Of a DNA stretch of 40,165 nt, positions 39,064-40,165 are shown piece by piece. The stretch spans positions 1 to 40,165 of the forward strand of contig JALSOA010000061.1 of NCBI GenBank assembly GCA_026986725.1, written 5' to 3'. This DNA comes from Acidobacteriota bacterium. Its GTDB lineage: Bacteria > Acidobacteriota > Holophagae > Thermotomaculales > Thermotomaculaceae. Position numbers and translations under genes: made by a program. Position 1 is the stretch's first letter, and the number at the start of each line of letters is the position of its first letter. The notes under the pieces were generated by a model that was given only the letters and a program-made list of their open reading frames with translations, was not told the origin of the DNA and made no database searches.

Positions 39064-40165
39064 TTACTTTGTATGTTTCAAAATAGAGTTAAGGTAACCC
39101 AGCATTGGATTTAAATTTTTTTCCTGAAATTCAATAAATACTTTTTCAATGTATCCGTCAGGGTTTATCAGGACAAAATGGGGAAGTTCCTGTACTCCAT
39201 AATCTCTATAGGTCCGGTCATTTGAAAGAAACACAACAGGGTATGTTATTTTTTTATTTTGAAGCACATACCATTTGAAAAATTTTTCCTGCCTTTTTTT
39301 GTCTGTTTTTTGAGGGAATAGGTTTATGCCTATTATATTCATGTGGTTTTTGTAACTGTCAATGTACGCCATTGCTTTAATGCTCTGGATGGATCTTCCA
39401 GAAAAGAAAAAGAGTAATGTGTATTTACCATTTTTTTTATTTATCGTTATGTGCTTCCCATTAAATTGCAGTTCAATGTTTTTTATTTCAGGTGCCCTTT
39501 TGCCCAGCAGTTTGTACTGTAATGCCACCTTTTCAATTGGTTTTCTCAGCTCTTTTTTCGAGGTGGTTTTTGCTATTTTGTTCAAATAAGTTTCCCCTTC
39601 TTTTATTTTACCACTTAATTCCGAGCACTCAAAGAGCCCTATTGCGGAAAGGTATTTTATTCTTGGAAATGATTTCGGATTTTCAAGGAATTTTTTGAAT
39701 ATATTTTCTGCCATTTTGTATTTTTTTTCTTTGATTAACCCAAAGCCAATGTACAGACAGTCTAAAGCCACCCGTGGTTGTTCAATGTTTGCTTTTTTAA
39801 ATTCCTGAATTGACTTTTTGTACTTTCCAAGGAGGAAGTAGGTTTCTCCAAGGGTTGAGTGGTAAAAGTTTTTGTATTTTTCTGTGTCTTTAACCTTTTG
39901 AAGGTATTTTATCGCTTTTTCAGGCATGTTGATCATGTTTAGAAGCCTTGCAGCAATTATTTTTTCTTCATCGTCTTTTTGGTTTACCTTTTTTAAAAAC
40001 GATAGGATTTCTTTTTTTTCTTCTTTGTTGAATGCTTTTAGGTCTTTGTATGTTGATACTAGATTCCTTTTTTTGTTTAACTTCCTTATCTTTTTTGAAT
40101 ATTCTTTTTTTATGGAGGCAAATAGGTTTATGGTTACAAGACATATAACCAGAATTGAAATGGTT
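39064..40165 (-). CDS. TPR and thioredoxin-fold protein, 5' end outside the window
   Basis: The frame stays open from the stop at 39064 to the right edge, so the gene starts beyond 40165; about 366 codons are visible. The first visible residues (TISILVICLVTINLFASIKK) look like a signal peptide or membrane anchor. An internal ATG at 39936 is therefore not the start. TPR-like helical repeats follow (FYHSTLGETYFLLGKYKKSI, DCLYIGFGLIKEKKYKMAEN), then a redoxin-type thioredoxin fold (YTLLFFFSGRSIQSIKAMAY, PVVFLSNDRTYRDYGVQELP, HFVLINPDGYIEKVF). The site where TlpA-like proteins have CxxC reads G-R-S-I-Q-S, so no redox cysteines. It is probably a periplasmic scaffold or binding protein and heads the long leftward string as far as visible. 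Confidence 0.78.
   Translation of the reverse strand, partial: TISILVICLVTINLFASIKKEYSKKIRKLNKKRNLVSTYKDLKAFNKEEKKEILSFLKKVNQKDDEEKIIAARLLNMINMPEKAIKYLQKVKDTEKYKNFYHSTLGETYFLLGKYKKSIQEFKKANIEQPRVALDCLYIGFGLIKEKKYKMAENIFKKFLENPKSFPRIKYLSAIGLFECSELSGKIKEGETYLNKIAKTTSKKELRKPIEKVALQYKLLGKRAPEIKNIELQFNGKHITINKKNGKYTLLFFFSGRSIQSIKAMAYIDSYKNHMNIIGINLFPQKTDKKRQEKFFKWYVLQNKKITYPVVFLSNDRTYRDYGVQELPHFVLINPDGYIEKVFIEFQEKNLNPMLGYLNSILKHTK

Noticed and set aside
39934-39936. ATG at 39936 as the start of the TPR/thioredoxin-fold gene
   Set aside because: The frame continues open to the right edge and encodes further helical sequence and a hydrophobic leader; no ribosome binding site precedes this ATG.

Overview
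The window is an AT-rich, gene-dense piece of a Gram-negative (diderm) chromosome. Envelope evidence is a Tol system, an EnvC-type factor, minor type IV pilins with PilY1, and SPFH proteins. An electron-bifurcating transhydrogenase (NfnAB), a radical-type 2-hydroxyacyl-CoA dehydratase with its activator, and ferrous-iron uptake (FeoAB) suggest an anaerobe or microaerobe that ferments amino acids. The FecR/DUF6600 protein and the overall mix are reminiscent of Acidobacteriota of the Holophagae/Thermotomaculum kind. That assignment is inference only; no rRNA or other marker gene is present. I saw no tRNA, rRNA, CRISPR array, insertion sequence or prophage gene.

Layout from left to right. (1) 1-276: the first codons of a leftward gene running off the window, with a promoter whose spacer is a CT/GA dinucleotide repeat, then AT-rich 7-base repeats in two opposed arms. 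(2) Leftward operon 5364 to 277: two dehydratase subunits, their activator ATPase, a DUF6765-type protein and nadC. (3) Rightward pair 5428-6290: a YqaA/VTT membrane protein and acylphosphatase. (4) Rightward pilus-tip operon 6417-12873 (pilV, pilW, pilX, pilY1, fimT/gspH-like) with a sigma-54 promoter in front and a strong terminator behind. (5) Leftward group 17440 to 12902: an exported SHOCT protein, a spermidine-synthase-like enzyme, nadB and an exported MEMO-family protein. (6) An unlisted 29-residue membrane microprotein at 17516-17605. (7) Leftward iron operon 21180 to 17641: DtxR-type regulator, feoB, feoA and a radical SAM enzyme, with two identical-architecture operator boxes over its promoter. 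(8) Rightward FecR/DUF6600 gene 21304-23169 with a second sigma-54 promoter and a terminator. (9) Leftward nfnA-nfnB, 25472 to 23198. (10) One uninterrupted leftward string of 15 genes from the right edge to 25594, covering a TPR/thioredoxin-fold protein, a PfkB kinase, an envC / S41 / yibQ-like cell-wall trio, a histidine kinase, recN, two SPFH proteins, coaD and tolQ-tolR-tolA-tolB.

The main biological themes are envelope building (Tol, EnvC trio, SPFH, pilus tip, FecR/DUF6600), NAD biosynthesis (nadB and nadC in separate operons, nadA not seen), iron acquisition under a metal-responsive repressor, and low-potential electron metabolism. Both sigma-54 promoters found serve surface-associated genes. 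The most notable signals are the repeat-spaced promoter at the left edge, the sigma-54 promoters, the paired metal-regulator boxes, a S41-family protein without its catalytic Ser/Lys, an exported MEMO protein, and the microprotein.
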